DNA of 64,000 nt from Arcanobacterium sp. (GTDB taxonomy: Bacteria > Actinomycetota > Actinomycetes > Actinomycetales > Actinomycetaceae), in assembly GCA_022778805.1 (NCBI GenBank), contig JALFSN010000008.1, positions 231,669-295,668 of the forward strand. The letters are read 5' to 3'. A program made the translations under genes and the position numbers. The number at the start of each line of letters is the position of its first letter. Positions within the stretch are counted from its first letter, which is position 1. Of this stretch, positions 47,116 to 56,515 are shown one piece after another. The notes beneath the pieces were generated by a model. It worked only from the letters and a program-made list of their open reading frames with translations. It did not search any database and was not told where the DNA came from.

Positions 47116-48258
47116 TCATGACGGCATGCGGAACTGCGTGCGCAAACGTCTCGCAGCATCACGGATATCTGTATCGCTCGCCGTCAGCGACAGCCGCACA
47201 CTGCGACGCGCCTGCTCATTCACACCATAGAAAGTACCAGGAGCGACGATGACGCCGATCTGTGCAAACGCCTGAACCAGCTCCCAGGCACCTACATCAC
47301 TCCTCTCATCCTGAGCGCGCACCCACAGATACAGCCCCGCCACATTCTGCGGGTCATTCATCAAACCTGCCTCGGGAAGTGCCTCCACAAGAAGCTCTCT
47401 ACGCCGTGCATATATGTGCTTTTGCCGCTCAACGTGTTCAGTATCTGCCAAAACTTTTGCCATCACATGCTGTACCGGCCCTGGCATCATCATGCCACTG
47501 TGTTTACGAATCTCACGTATAGGCGCCAGTATATGGGCATCACCTGCAATAAAAGCCGCACGATAGCCAGCCACATTAGACTGTTTAGAGAGGGAATAGA
47601 GCATGAGCAGACCAGTGGCATCCCTATCCGTGACGGCGTCATCCAGCAAGCTTGGCGCCTGCGCATCCGTCCAGGTGAGTGCCGCATAGCACTCGTCAGA
47701 AGCAACGATCGCTCCGGTGCGTCGAGCCCACGTCACAATTCGGCGCAACTGCTGTGTATTCAGCACCCGCCCAGTGGGATTGCTCGGAGAATTGAGCCAC
47801 AATAGTTTTATCCCTGCTGGCCACAACGATGGGTCAGACTCCACATCGAGAGGTAGTGGACGTGCCCCTGCCAGCCGCGCTCCCACATCGTATGTAGGAT
47901 ATGCTACCTCTGGAAATGCTACGATATCTCCGGCACCTAAGCCCAGCAGTGCGGGGAGCATAGCCACGAGTTCTTTTTCACCTAGCGCAGGCAAAAGATC
48001 AATATCTGCCGTACATGATCGATGCGTGCGGAGCCAGGCGCGGATTGCCAGGCGCATTTCTCGCGAACCGATAGCAGCAGGATAGGCGTGGGCATTTGCC
48101 GCCTCAGCGAGCGCCGCCAACGCCACCTCCGGCACTGGATCTACTGGAGAACCAATCGTGAGATCGACTTCGCCCGCGTAGTAGCGCGCCGCCTGATCGC
48201 GCGTCTCTCGCAAACTATCCCACGGGAAATCTGGCAGTGCATTGCCGTAGAGTGCCAT
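47116..48258 (-). CDS. dapC: Succinyldiaminopimelate transaminase
   Basis: 380 residues, fold type I PLP aminotransferase in the lysine/meso-diaminopimelate pathway (N-succinyl-LL-DAP). NSPSNPTGRVL, ASDECYAALTW and YSLSKQSNVAGYRAAF with the Schiff-base Lys; the C-terminal VAPGTFYG and RSVRLSLTA hold the carboxylate Arg. LYGNALPDFPWDSL is the usual DapC start. ATG at 48258 has AAAGGTGG 8 nt upstream; the longer frame to 48306 is not needed. The fdxA-dapC order is conserved across actinobacteria. Confidence 0.9.
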   Translation of the reverse strand: MALYGNALPDFPWDSLRETRDQAARYYAGEVDLTIGSPVDPVPEVALAALAEAANAHAYPAAIGSREMRLAIRAWLRTHRSCTADIDLLPALGEKELVAMLPALLGLGAGDIVAFPEVAYPTYDVGARLAGARPLPLDVESDPSLWPAGIKLLWLNSPSNPTGRVLNTQQLRRIVTWARRTGAIVASDECYAALTWTDAQAPSLLDDAVTDRDATGLLMLYSLSKQSNVAGYRAAFIAGDAHILAPIREIRKHSGMMMPGPVQHVMAKVLADTEHVERQKHIYARRRELLVEALPEAGLMNDPQNVAGLYLWVRAQDERSDVGAWELVQAFAQIGVIVAPGTFYGVNEQARRSVRLSLTASDTDIRDAARRLRTQFRMPS

Positions 48259-48354
48259 GTACGTCCACCTTTCGCTAGTGACGGTGACGACGTGCCCAGC
48301 GCTCAATCTTCACGCCGCACGGCGTCACACATGGGCGCGAGCAGCGTGTATCGA

Positions 48355-48672
48355 TCACTTCTGAGCAGGTAAAGCCGCCACTGTCGGATGATCTTTTCCA
48401 AGAGGGCCGAGTTTACTTGCTCCCCCTGGGGAACCAACGCCGTCGAAAAATTCCTGATTGATTTTTGCGTAATCGGCAAATTCTTCTGGGAGATCGTCCT
48501 CGTAATAGATTGCCTCTACTGGGCACACCGGCTCACACGCCCCACAGTCTACACATTCATCAGGGTGAATATAGAGCGTACGCTCACCTTCGTAGATGCA
48601 ATCCACTGGGCACTCATCCACACATGCGCGGTCTTTTACGTCCACGCAGGGAAGCGCAACTACATACGCCAT
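48355..48672 (-). CDS. fdxA: 7Fe ferredoxin
   Basis: 105 residues. [17 protein letters not shown] and [12 protein letters not shown] hold the cysteines of one 3Fe-4S and one 4Fe-4S cluster, as in the M. tuberculosis FdxA type. The C-terminal extension ([23 protein letters not shown]) is also family typical. AAAAGGAG precedes the ATG. Acts as a soluble electron carrier; partner unknown. Precedes dapC by 96 bp. Confidence 0.95.
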   Translation of the reverse strand: MAYVVALPCVDVKDRACVDECPVDCIYEGERTLYIHPDECVDCGACEPVCPVEAIYYEDDLPEEFADYAKINQEFFDGVGSPGGASKLGPLGKDHPTVAALPAQK

Positions 48673-48782
48673 TCCAAGCTCCTTTTGTCTAGTTTCTCGT
48701 TGAGAAGTATCCCCAGTATCGCGCTTTTACCGTAGGCTCACCAACTCCCACTCGCCGAATTACGGCATAATCTACGCACACA

Positions 48783-48811
48783 ATTAAAACGCCTACATAT
48801 TAAAACGCCTA
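48783..48811 (-). repeat. Tandem 13-bp repeat upstream of fdxA
   Basis: ATTAAAACGCCTA occurs exactly at 48783-48795 and 48799-48811, period 16 bp, about 110-140 bp upstream of the fdxA start. On the minus strand it reads TAGGCGTTTTAAT twice. Candidate regulator binding site. Confidence 0.55.
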
Positions 48812-48952
48812 TATGCGCAGCTAATCTTTTGATAGCTCTATCCACTCTCTGAGCATTCTGAGCATCCGCCCTGCCTACTGACATTTCTCACTGGCGGCTA
48901 CCGTGACAGCTCCGCGCCTGCCATGGATGCCCTCCTGGTCTCGGCATTGATC

Positions 48953-49312
48953 TCACCCGTCACGACGAGCAGATTCGCGCTGCGCCGTCCACACCGGCAC
49001 GGTGGAAGCCACAATAGCGGTGAGCGGCCAGAGGCGGTACTGCCAAGCAGTTGAGAGGACGAGCACATCATCTGCCGGCCAGAACCCGCTGAACCACAGC
49101 GTCAACACTGCAACGGCTAGCACATATACCCCTAAACCTGCGATGCCACACCACCAGCTGCACACGAGAGAACCCAGCACAATAACGACCGCCGCCAGCA
49201 CAAACCCCAGCCACGGCGCCGTGAGTGGCCCTGGGCTGACGACGACACCCACTGCTGCGAGCAACACTCCCAACGCCAAACAGCCGCATACCTTTCCAAG
49301 CCTGTGGATCAT
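48953..49312 (-). CDS. Small membrane protein downstream of typA
   Basis: 119 residues with four hydrophobic segments (LALGVLLAAVGVVV, WLGFVLAAVVIVLGSLVC, GIAGLGVYVLAVAVLTLWF, LWPLTAIVASTVPVW). No catalytic motif. From memory, in Streptomyces-type genomes a DUF6113 membrane protein lies between typA/mshB and fdxA, so by position this is probably the same family; the sequence itself is too plain to prove it. It starts 9 bp after the typA stop and is likely cotranscribed. Confidence 0.65.
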   Translation of the reverse strand: MIHRLGKVCGCLALGVLLAAVGVVVSPGPLTAPWLGFVLAAVVIVLGSLVCSWWCGIAGLGVYVLAVAVLTLWFSGFWPADDVLVLSTAWQYRLWPLTAIVASTVPVWTAQRESARRDG

Positions 49313-49321
49313 GCTGACCGT

Positions 49322-51280
49322 TCACTTTTGGCTAGCAGGCTTTTGACTGGCAGCATTTTGGCTATTGGCACGCCGCCGCCGTCCACTCTCACGGTAGCGT
49401 TCCACAGAGTCTAAAATGACTTTACGGATGCGCACAATCTCCGGCGTCACCTCAATGCACTCATCCTCAGCTGCGAATTCAATCGACTCTTCAAGCGTGA
49501 GCGTGCGCGACGCCTGCAGCGTTTCAAAGACATCCGCCGTCGATGAGCGCATATTCGTCATCTCCTTGGCTTTGATGACGTTCACATCCATATCTTCATT
49601 GCGAGGGTTCTCTCCCACGACCATGCCCTCGTACACGTCGTCACCAGGCTTTACGAAGAATGTGCCACGATCTTCTAAGCGCTGCAGCGAGAACGCCGTC
49701 ACTGCACCTGCCCTATCCGCCACGAGTGAGCCAGTGGTGCGCGATTCGATATCGCCAGCCCAGGGCTTATAGCCGTCGCCAATGGAGGCGCTGATACCAG
49801 TGCCATGCGTCTGCGTCAAGAACTGCGTGCGAAAGCCAATCATACCGCGGCTCGGCACGACAAACTCCATGCGCACCCACCCGCTGCCGTGGTTAGACAT
49901 CGTTTCCATTGTGCCTTTGCGGCTGGCCATGAGTTGCGTGACGGCGCCCAAGTATTCTTCTGGAACGTCAATTGTGGCTCGTTCCCACGGCTCATATACT
50001 TTGCCGTCAATGATTTTCTTCACCACCTGTGGCTTGCCAACGGTGAGCTCAAATCCCTCACGCCGCATCGTCTCTACCAGCACCGCAAGCGCTAATTCGC
50101 CACGATCTTGCACTTCCCACGCATCTGGCCTATCGGTGGGGAGCACCCGAATGGAGACGTTGCCAACGAGCTCTTGCGCAAGTCGATCTCGCACCATGCG
50201 CGCAGTGAGCTTATGCCCTTTCACTTTTCCTGCCAGAGGTGACGTATTGATCCCGATCGTCATAGAAATAGCAGGATCGTCCACATGAATTGGCGGAAGC
50301 GGGCGCGGATCGTCCATATCGACAAGCGTCTCGCCAATCGTGATGTTCGGAATTCCGGCAATCGCCACAATATCGCCGGCACTGGCACTCTGCGCAGGCT
50401 CACGCTTAAGCCCCTCAGTGCGCAGTAGCTCCGTCACGTGCACGCGCGCAGGCTCACCCTCTTGCCCGTTCATCAAGCCTACCCAGGTATTTTTCTGCAG
50501 TTGCCCACTGTAGACTCGCACCAGCGCCAAGCGCCCCAGGAACGGGCTGGAATCCAAGTTCGTCACTTGCGCCACCAGCGGAGCCTGAGGATCGTATTCA
50601 GGAGCTGGCACATAACGGAGAATAGCGTTGAAGAGTGGCTCTAAGTTTGGTGACGCCGGCAGCTCCCCATCGGCGGGCTGCTCAGTATCTGCTCGCCCTG
50701 CTTTGGCACTCGCGTAGATCACGGGGATATCGAGAATACGATCCAAATCCAGCCCCTCAGTATCCTCTATATCGGATGCTAGCGAGAGCAGCAGATCCTG
50801 AGTCTCGTCCACCACTTCAGCGATGCGCGCATCTGGCCGATCAACCTTATTGATGACGGGAATCACCGGCAAGTTAGCTTCCAAAGCCTTACGCAGGACA
50901 AAACGAGTCTGTGGCAGTGGCCCCTCGCTGGAATCTACCAGCAGCACGACTCCATCAACCATGGAAAGACCACGCTCTACCTCGCCAGAAAAATCAGCGT
51001 GTCCAGGGGTATCCACCACATTGATGACGACGCCCTGATCGGCACCGAATTCGCGAGCGCTGGGACCAATATATTTAATAGCAGTATTTTTAGCTAGAAT
51101 CGTGATGCCTTTTTCACGCTCCAGATCCCCTGAATCCAGAATTTGCGTACCCGTTGATTCTACCGTGGCGCGCTCAGAAAATGCGCCACCTTGCCACAGC
51201 ATCGCATCCACCAATGTGGTCTTCCCATGATCGACGTGGGCGACAATTGCCACATTGCGAAGATCTGTGCGTTTTGCCAT
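49322..51280 (-). CDS. typA: Ribosome-associated GTPase TypA/BipA
   Basis: 652 residues. G1 [10 protein letters not shown]3 DTPGHADF, G4 NKVDRPDAR and G5 SAKAG in the GTPase domain, then EF-G-like domains II, III and V and the TypA-specific C-terminal domain ([33 protein letters not shown]). Functions in late 50S assembly under stress or cold, known from other bacteria. The C-terminal 30 residues ([19 protein letters not shown]) are a basic, Gln/Ser-repeat tail with three ASQ-type units, not seen in most TypA. The ATG is preceded by GAGGTAAG. Confidence 0.96.
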   Translation of the reverse strand: MAKRTDLRNVAIVAHVDHGKTTLVDAMLWQGGAFSERATVESTGTQILDSGDLEREKGITILAKNTAIKYIGPSAREFGADQGVVINVVDTPGHADFSGEVERGLSMVDGVVLLVDSSEGPLPQTRFVLRKALEANLPVIPVINKVDRPDARIAEVVDETQDLLLSLASDIEDTEGLDLDRILDIPVIYASAKAGRADTEQPADGELPASPNLEPLFNAILRYVPAPEYDPQAPLVAQVTNLDSSPFLGRLALVRVYSGQLQKNTWVGLMNGQEGEPARVHVTELLRTEGLKREPAQSASAGDIVAIAGIPNITIGETLVDMDDPRPLPPIHVDDPAISMTIGINTSPLAGKVKGHKLTARMVRDRLAQELVGNVSIRVLPTDRPDAWEVQDRGELALAVLVETMRREGFELTVGKPQVVKKIIDGKVYEPWERATIDVPEEYLGAVTQLMASRKGTMETMSNHGSGWVRMEFVVPSRGMIGFRTQFLTQTHGTGISASIGDGYKPWAGDIESRTTGSLVADRAGAVTAFSLQRLEDRGTFFVKPGDDVYEGMVVGENPRNEDMDVNVIKAKEMTNMRSSTADVFETLQASRTLTLEESIEFAAEDECIEVTPEIVRIRKVILDSVERYRESGRRRRANSQNAASQKPASQK

Positions 51281-51307
51281 GCGCTTACCTCACCTAACTA
51301 TCTACTA

Positions 51308-51525
51308 CTATTCCTCTTCTGCTTGCTCATGCATCGCGTATGCAATCCGCGTCAGCTCTACGACCTGTGGGCACCACATGGCAAGCATCACCATGGTGAT
51401 GACATCCGCGTGAAACCCACAGCTGCCATCACGTGCAGCAGCCACCGCAAAGTCCACCGCGGGCAGCAGCTTCTTCAGACCTGACCCGTATGCCAGTGGA
51501 TTGACGGCACTCTCAGCTTAGTCAT
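51308..51525 (-). pseudogene. Small gene with AG-duplication frameshift upstream of typA
   Basis: On the minus strand an ATG at 51525 preceded by AAAGGGC opens MTKLR and stops after 16 codons. In the frame offset by two bases, translation is open from 51516 to a TAG at 51308-51310: it reads SAVNPLAYGSGLKKLLPAVD, then FAVAAARDG, FHADVITMVMLAMWCPQVVE and LTRIAYAMHEQAEEE. Removing one AG from the CTGAGAGTGCC at the junction joins both into a 71-residue protein starting MTKLSAVNPLAYG. The composition is protein-like and no stop occurs over 71 codons. I do not recognise the family. It may be a recent pseudogene, a phase-variable gene or a sequencing error. An internal GTG could also start a 49-residue product. 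Confidence 0.4.
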
Positions 51526-51841
51526 ATCTGCCCTTTTCACATAAATTTTGGGGCATGAGGTCACCTGGAAGCCTCTCCTGTCTCATCTTTTTTCTCTTCT
51601 GAGCCTCTATTTCCTCTTATTCCCTCGCATTTCCTCGATTTTCTCTTATGCCCTTACACTCTTTTATGTCCTCACGCCCGACACTCTGTTTTCTGCGCCC
51701 TTTTCTTACCCACAGCTTTCTTATGCCCACTTTTATTACCCCGCGCCTCCCTTTATCACCCACACTTTTTCTCCCCACAGCTGGCATAGCGTGAGCGCTA
51801 CCGACCGTGACTGCACCTGCATGGTGTGCGAGAATATCGCC
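51526..51841. other. Polypyrimidine-rich non-coding stretch
   Basis: From about 51570 to 51780 the plus strand is dominated by C and T (TTTCCTCTTATTCCCTC-type runs). The open frame across it, continuous with the PH protein, is explained by lack of purines, since every stop codon needs one; its product would be an unlikely Phe/Leu/Ser/Tyr/Pro string. No gene is called here. Confidence 0.6.
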
Positions 51842-52477
51842 ATGGTTTCTTTCCTTATTCGCGACCGCCGCATGGCCATGAACGCCTACCTACTGTGGAT
51901 TTTTGCGGTGTTCATCGTGGCGATCTCTGCCTGGAATGGCGGGTGGCGAGAAGCGCTGTGGAGCAGTCTCTTCAGCTTAGCTATCGCCCTTATTGCTTAC
52001 GCCTGCTTGTGGCAACCGAGATTGGTGCTGAATCAGGCGGGAGTGACAGTGCGCAATATCATACGTACCGCGTGGATCCCCTGGAGTGAATTAGACGACA
52101 TAGAGAACCGCTATGGGCTGTACCTGCACAGCTCACGGCTCACGCATAAAGTTCCCGTCTGGGCGCTGCCCTCCCGGGCCATCACTCTGGGCTACGCAGG
52201 GCGAAAGTCCACTGAGGATGATGCCATCCAGCTCGATTGGGACAGCCCTGCCGGCGCATACCACTACACTATGGACATTCCACAAGCGTGCACCGCTCTA
52301 GACGTAAGCCGCACCCGCATGACGGCACCGCAACGTCGAGGCTCTTCACAGCCATCACTCCCGCAGCCGCCGCACAGCACTCTTCGCCTTAATACGGCAG
52401 CCCTCACTGCCCTCGCTATCGCTGTAGTGCTCGTTATCTGTGCCGTGTGCCTTGCGATATACCTCTTCTTCTCATAA
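51842..52477 (+). CDS. PH-domain membrane protein (bPH_6-like)
   Basis: About 211 residues. Two membrane helices at about 14-50 (YLLWIFAVFIVAIS, LFSLAIALIAYACLW), then a bacterial PH-like domain: PRLVLNQAGVTVRNIIRTAWIPWSELDDIENRYGLYL, and a C-terminal helix (LTALAIAVVLVICAVCLAIYLFF). Such proteins are common, uncharacterised membrane proteins of actinobacteria. The start is uncertain: ATG at 51842 is chosen because the helix pair begins soon after; 51821 is possible. Neither has a strong ribosome site. Confidence 0.75.
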   Translation: MVSFLIRDRRMAMNAYLLWIFAVFIVAISAWNGGWREALWSSLFSLAIALIAYACLWQPRLVLNQAGVTVRNIIRTAWIPWSELDDIENRYGLYLHSSRLTHKVPVWALPSRAITLGYAGRKSTEDDAIQLDWDSPAGAYHYTMDIPQACTALDVSRTRMTAPQRRGSSQPSLPQPPHSTLRLNTAALTALAIAVVLVICAVCLAIYLFFS

Positions 52478-52674
52478 AGCATTTCTTGTCGTCAAACATT
52501 CTGAGGACGCAGCTATAAGGAGTAGATGCGTCAGGCGAGCACAAAGTACGAGCACAGGGGCTGGCTACAGGCGTGAGCAAGGGCGCGGTAGCCGCAGGGC
52601 ATGAGCAGAGGGCAGCGGCTGCGGGGCGTGGCGCGCACATCCAGGAGGTGGCGAGAAATCATTAGAATGGCTGT

Positions 52675-53499
52675 GTGCACATTCTCAATCTTCTCCCTTT
52701 TGGCCCGCTCGACTATCTCGATGTAGACGCTATCCAACGCGAACTTCACCGCCGCGTGGCTGCGCTTGAAGCCCCCGACACACTCATCATGTGGGAATCG
52801 CAAAGCGTCTACACTGCCGGACGCCGCACAGCTGATGCCGATATTCCTGACCCTTCCGTCCCCGTCATTCGTATGGATCGTGGAGGCTCCGTCACGTATC
52901 ACGGTCCAGGACAGCTAGTGATCTATCCCATCGTGAAAGTGCGCCCACCCAAAGACGTGGTGGCTTTTGTCCGCGCTAGTGAACTCGCCGTTATCCGAGC
53001 GCTACAGCGCTCTTTTTACCTCGCTGGAGAGCAAGTAGCGGGGCGCTCTGGCGTGTGGATACGTGAACCTGGCCGTATAGATCGCAAGCTCTGTGCGATC
53101 GGGATTAAATTTTCTCGCGAAACCACGATGCATGGCCTCGCTCTCAACGTCAGCACTAATATAGACAAATTTCACCGCGTGATCGCCTGCGGGCTCGCTG
53201 ACGCCGACGTCACATCGCTCGCAGACCTCGGTATAGACACGTCCCTCTCAGCCGTGGCCGCTGCACTCGCTCCAGAGCTATCCGCCAGCTATCAACGTTT
53301 TTCACTCCGCCCTGACGAGCGAGGCCGCACCACTGGCGTGTGGGCGCTCTTGCACCCCGAAGACGCCGTGCCCCGCATGATTCCATTCGCACAGCTACCG
53401 ACGCTCGATGCCGAATCCTACCTGGCAGCAGCCCCACGGCTGCGCTCTGAACAGCACTTGCCCGCAGTCACCGGTGTAGCATGGACACCGAAGCATTGA
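52675..53499 (+). CDS. lipB: Octanoyl-[acyl carrier protein]-protein transferase
   Basis: 274 residues. Transfers octanoyl groups from ACP to lipoyl domains. RGGSVTYHGPGQLVIYPIV is the family signature; K in DRKLCAIGIKFSR and C in IACGLADADVTSL are the catalytic Lys and Cys. A C-terminal extension of about 50 residues goes past the usual end. GTG start; AGGAGG stands 26 nt upstream, too far to be used directly. A possible 16-codon frame with its own AAGGAG lies at 52526-52576. lipA follows by 143 bp on the same strand. Confidence 0.92.
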   Translation: MHILNLLPFGPLDYLDVDAIQRELHRRVAALEAPDTLIMWESQSVYTAGRRTADADIPDPSVPVIRMDRGGSVTYHGPGQLVIYPIVKVRPPKDVVAFVRASELAVIRALQRSFYLAGEQVAGRSGVWIREPGRIDRKLCAIGIKFSRETTMHGLALNVSTNIDKFHRVIACGLADADVTSLADLGIDTSLSAVAAALAPELSASYQRFSLRPDERGRTTGVWALLHPEDAVPRMIPFAQLPTLDAESYLAAAPRLRSEQHLPAVTGVAWTPKH

Positions 53500-53642
53500 C
53501 AGCGCAGCGACGCGCATCTGCACCAGCTGCGGCCGCAGCGGCAACCGCAGCTGCAGACTCGACAAAGCGGCTCGCTCACGCATGATTTTTTGGTACTTTA
53601 TCTAGATTTTCCGGCATCTCTTCAGGCATGAAAGGAAAGATG

Positions 53643-54713
53643 ATGGCGATTGCACAGCGAGTGGATCCTCAGGCTCGCAAGCTCCTGCGCGTAGAGGAAC
53701 GCAACCGTGAGGTGCCGCTGGAAAAGCAGCGCCCGGCATGGCTGAAAACCCGCGCAATCGTGGGAGATGAATATACCGATATGCGCGAGCGTAACCGTGG
53801 GAGTTCCTTGCACACCATTTGCGAAGAGGGAAACTGCCCTAATATCTACGAATGCTGGGATTCCCGCGAAGCGAGTTTCTTGCTCGGGGGTGACATGTGC
53901 ACTCGCCGCTGCGATTTTTGCTTCGTACAAACTGGCCGCCCTGCCAGCTACGACACCGACGAGCCTCGCCGTTTAGCCGAGCGTATCGCCGCCATGGATC
54001 TCCGCTACGTCACCATCACCGGCGTCACTCGCGATGACCTTGACGACGGAGCTTCATGGCTCTATGCCGAGACCTGCCGTCTTATTCATGAACTCGCTCC
54101 CCATACGGGAGTAGAACTGCTCATTGACGATATGCGCGGAGGCGAGCAGAGGCTGGCAGCAGTCTTCGCCTCGCACCCCGAGGTGCTTGCCCACAATCTT
54201 GAGACTGTACCCCGCCTATTCAAACAGATCCGTCCGGCATTCCACTACGAGCGCTCCCTGGAAGTCATTCGCTCGGCTCACCGAGCTGGGCTGATGACGA
54301 AATCGAACTTTATTCTCGGCATGGGCGAAACTGACGACGAAGTGCTCTCCAGTATGCGAGATCTGCACGACGCTGGATGCGATATTCTCACTATCACGCA
54401 ATATCTGCGCCCTTCCGCACTGCATCATCCCATCAGTCGGTGGGTGACGCCACGCGAGTTTGTACAGTTGCGCGATGCAGCTATCGAAATCGGTTTTGCC
54501 GCCGTCATGGCTGGGCCGCTCGTGCGCAGTTCGTATCATGGAGGCATGCTCTGGGCTCGCGCCATGGAAGCAAAGAAGCTGCCTATCCCCGAAAATTTGC
54601 GCGGCACAGGAGACGGAGCTGCCGTGGCTCGCCAGGAAGCAAGTGCCGTGCTGGAGCGCCTCGGCAGTGAGGACAGCCAACGATCACGGCACACTGTAGA
54701 TAATGCACGATAG
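53643..54713 (+). CDS. lipA: Lipoyl synthase
   Basis: 356 residues, radical SAM enzyme inserting two sulfurs into octanoyl-lipoyl domains. [13 protein letters not shown] holds the auxiliary-cluster cysteines, and CTRRCDFC the CxxxCxxC SAM cluster; the C-terminal RSSYHGG contains the conserved Arg-Ser-Ser. The ATG at 53643 is chosen, with AAAGGA 6 nt upstream; ATGs at 53640 and 53628 are in frame. Its 3' end overlaps the open frame of the antiporter only if the latter's longer start is used. Confidence 0.95.
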   Translation: MAIAQRVDPQARKLLRVEERNREVPLEKQRPAWLKTRAIVGDEYTDMRERNRGSSLHTICEEGNCPNIYECWDSREASFLLGGDMCTRRCDFCFVQTGRPASYDTDEPRRLAERIAAMDLRYVTITGVTRDDLDDGASWLYAETCRLIHELAPHTGVELLIDDMRGGEQRLAAVFASHPEVLAHNLETVPRLFKQIRPAFHYERSLEVIRSAHRAGLMTKSNFILGMGETDDEVLSSMRDLHDAGCDILTITQYLRPSALHHPISRWVTPREFVQLRDAAIEIGFAAVMAGPLVRSSYHGGMLWARAMEAKKLPIPENLRGTGDGAAVARQEASAVLERLGSEDSQRSRHTVDNAR

Positions 54714-54774
54714 GGAAATCCACACTGCTACTCCACGCTGCTCATTTCGAGCGATCGCTCTATACAATAGTTAT

Positions 54775-56511
54775 ATGCTGATGCTGTTCGTGATAGTGTG
54801 CCTGCTGGTCTTAACCGTCGCCTGCGTCGTGGTAGGCGACCGCCTGCATCTACCATATCCGATCTTGATGCTGCTGGTGGCCATCGTGATCGCTTTCGTC
54901 CCTGGATTCTCCACGGTACACATTGATCCGGATGTCATCTTGCCGCTGTTTTTACCTCCCTTGCTTTTCGCCACTGCACAACGCACATCGTGGGCAGTCT
55001 TTCGGGCGCGTTGGAAAGAATTGCTGGTGCTCGCGCTGGCACTCACCGCCGTCACGGCATTCTCAATAGCGGGAATCCTATGGGCTTTCATCCCTGGAAT
55101 GATCTTCCCCGTCGCCCTGATGCTCGGCGCTATGGTGGCGCCACCTGATCCGGTAGCCGTAGAGGCAGTAGCAGAGCCAGCTCATTTACCTCGCCGACTT
55201 CTCACCGTGCTCTCCACAGAGGGCCTGTTTAATGACGCCGTCGCCATCGTTCTCTTCCAAGCAGCGTTAGCAGCTAGCCTCAACAACCAGAAACTCAGCC
55301 CGTTTATTGTGCTCAATTTCGTCTTGGCTGCTGGTTTAGCTGTGGCCATCGGTTTCCTCGTCGGCTGGCTCTATCGGGTTGCCAGCACTGTCATCACCAG
55401 CGTCGAAGCTGCAGCTGCTATTTCCGTGGTTGCACCGTTCGCCGCCTATATTCTCGCCGAACATGTGCACGCCTCTGGAGTGATCGCCGTCGTTGTGACA
55501 GCTCTTGAGACGCATCGAAACCAGCGAGCTGAAGATGGAGAGACTCGCCTCACCCGCTTGACTTTCTGGAAAGTCGCCAATCTGATGGTCACCGGCACAG
55601 CTTTTGGCCTCATGGGACTTGAGATAAAAGGACTTCTCGCGAGTGAAGGATGGGGAGTATTAAGCTACATTGGTCCGGCTGCACTCACCTGTATCGTCGT
55701 CATTGCCGTGCGATTCGCAGCCATGCTGTTCCTCACGTTCTGCGTATCTCCCAGCTCACCAGGGCATAGAGTACGAGAAGCTATTCTTCTCACCTGGTGT
55801 GGGATGCGCGGCGTGGCCACACTCGCACTAGCCCTCAGCATACCGAGCTTGACGGCTAACGGACTGCCGTTTCCCATGCGCTCAGAGGTCATCAGCATCG
55901 CAGCTGCGGTCTTGATTGTGACGCTCGTGCCAACGGGACTCACTCTACCGAGCATCACCCGATTCCTAGGCATCCGCCAGGACCCTGAAGAGATCAAAGC
56001 CGAATTTGCAGATCTCATCGAGCGTATGCAGCTCGCCGCCTGGGAGGCAGTGCGTATGTCTTACCCTGGCACCAGGCTTACCCCCGAATTGCGCGAGATT
56101 ATGCGGGCTCGTTTTATCACCATCCGGCACGAACTCGGATTGCCGATCAGCGATGATTTACGCCGTTCCGATAATCTTGGCTTCCCCACGTCCAGAGGTA
56201 AAACAACTGGCATTTACGATCCAGACAAATATCCGGATCCGGAAGCTGCAACGCCCTCTGCAGCGGTGGTGGAAGTGGATATGCGTCATCAAGAAGAGAC
56301 CGAAAAACGTCATCACGTGAGCGACTCCATCACCGATATGCTCATGATTCTCGGCGATGCTGCCCGCTCAGAAGTGCTCGTTGCTCGTGAAGATAGCGCA
56401 GTGGATCCGGCAGTGGCCGATATCGTGCTGCGCAAACTCGATCTTCGCATGATAGCAACTCCTGCCAGCGTACAGCGAAGAAAAAGGAAGAAAAAGAAGA
56501 AGAGAAAATAA
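54775..56511 (+). CDS. CPA1-family Na+/H+ antiporter
   Basis: About 578 residues with 11-12 membrane helices in the first 420. STEGLFNDAVAIVLF carries the Asn-Asp pair of CPA1 antiporters and MVAPPDPVAVEAV the other ion-site helix; WCGMRGVATLALALS is also typical. A 160-residue cytoplasmic domain follows (helical, ending in a Lys/Arg-only tail RRKRKKKKKKRK). Start at the ATG 54775 or 54781, since an upstream extension would overlap lipA. The basic tail is encoded by a run of purines at the 3' end. Confidence 0.87.
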   Translation: MLMLFVIVCLLVLTVACVVVGDRLHLPYPILMLLVAIVIAFVPGFSTVHIDPDVILPLFLPPLLFATAQRTSWAVFRARWKELLVLALALTAVTAFSIAGILWAFIPGMIFPVALMLGAMVAPPDPVAVEAVAEPAHLPRRLLTVLSTEGLFNDAVAIVLFQAALAASLNNQKLSPFIVLNFVLAAGLAVAIGFLVGWLYRVASTVITSVEAAAAISVVAPFAAYILAEHVHASGVIAVVVTALETHRNQRAEDGETRLTRLTFWKVANLMVTGTAFGLMGLEIKGLLASEGWGVLSYIGPAALTCIVVIAVRFAAMLFLTFCVSPSSPGHRVREAILLTWCGMRGVATLALALSIPSLTANGLPFPMRSEVISIAAAVLIVTLVPTGLTLPSITRFLGIRQDPEEIKAEFADLIERMQLAAWEAVRMSYPGTRLTPELREIMRARFITIRHELGLPISDDLRRSDNLGFPTSRGKTTGIYDPDKYPDPEAATPSAAVVEVDMRHQEETEKRHHVSDSITDMLMILGDAARSEVLVAREDSAVDPAVADIVLRKLDLRMIATPASVQRRKRKKKKKRK

Positions 56512-56515
56512 GATC

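Noticed and set aside
51548..51841. N-terminal extension of the PH-domain protein
   Set aside because: Open only because the tract lacks purines; translated product is implausible.
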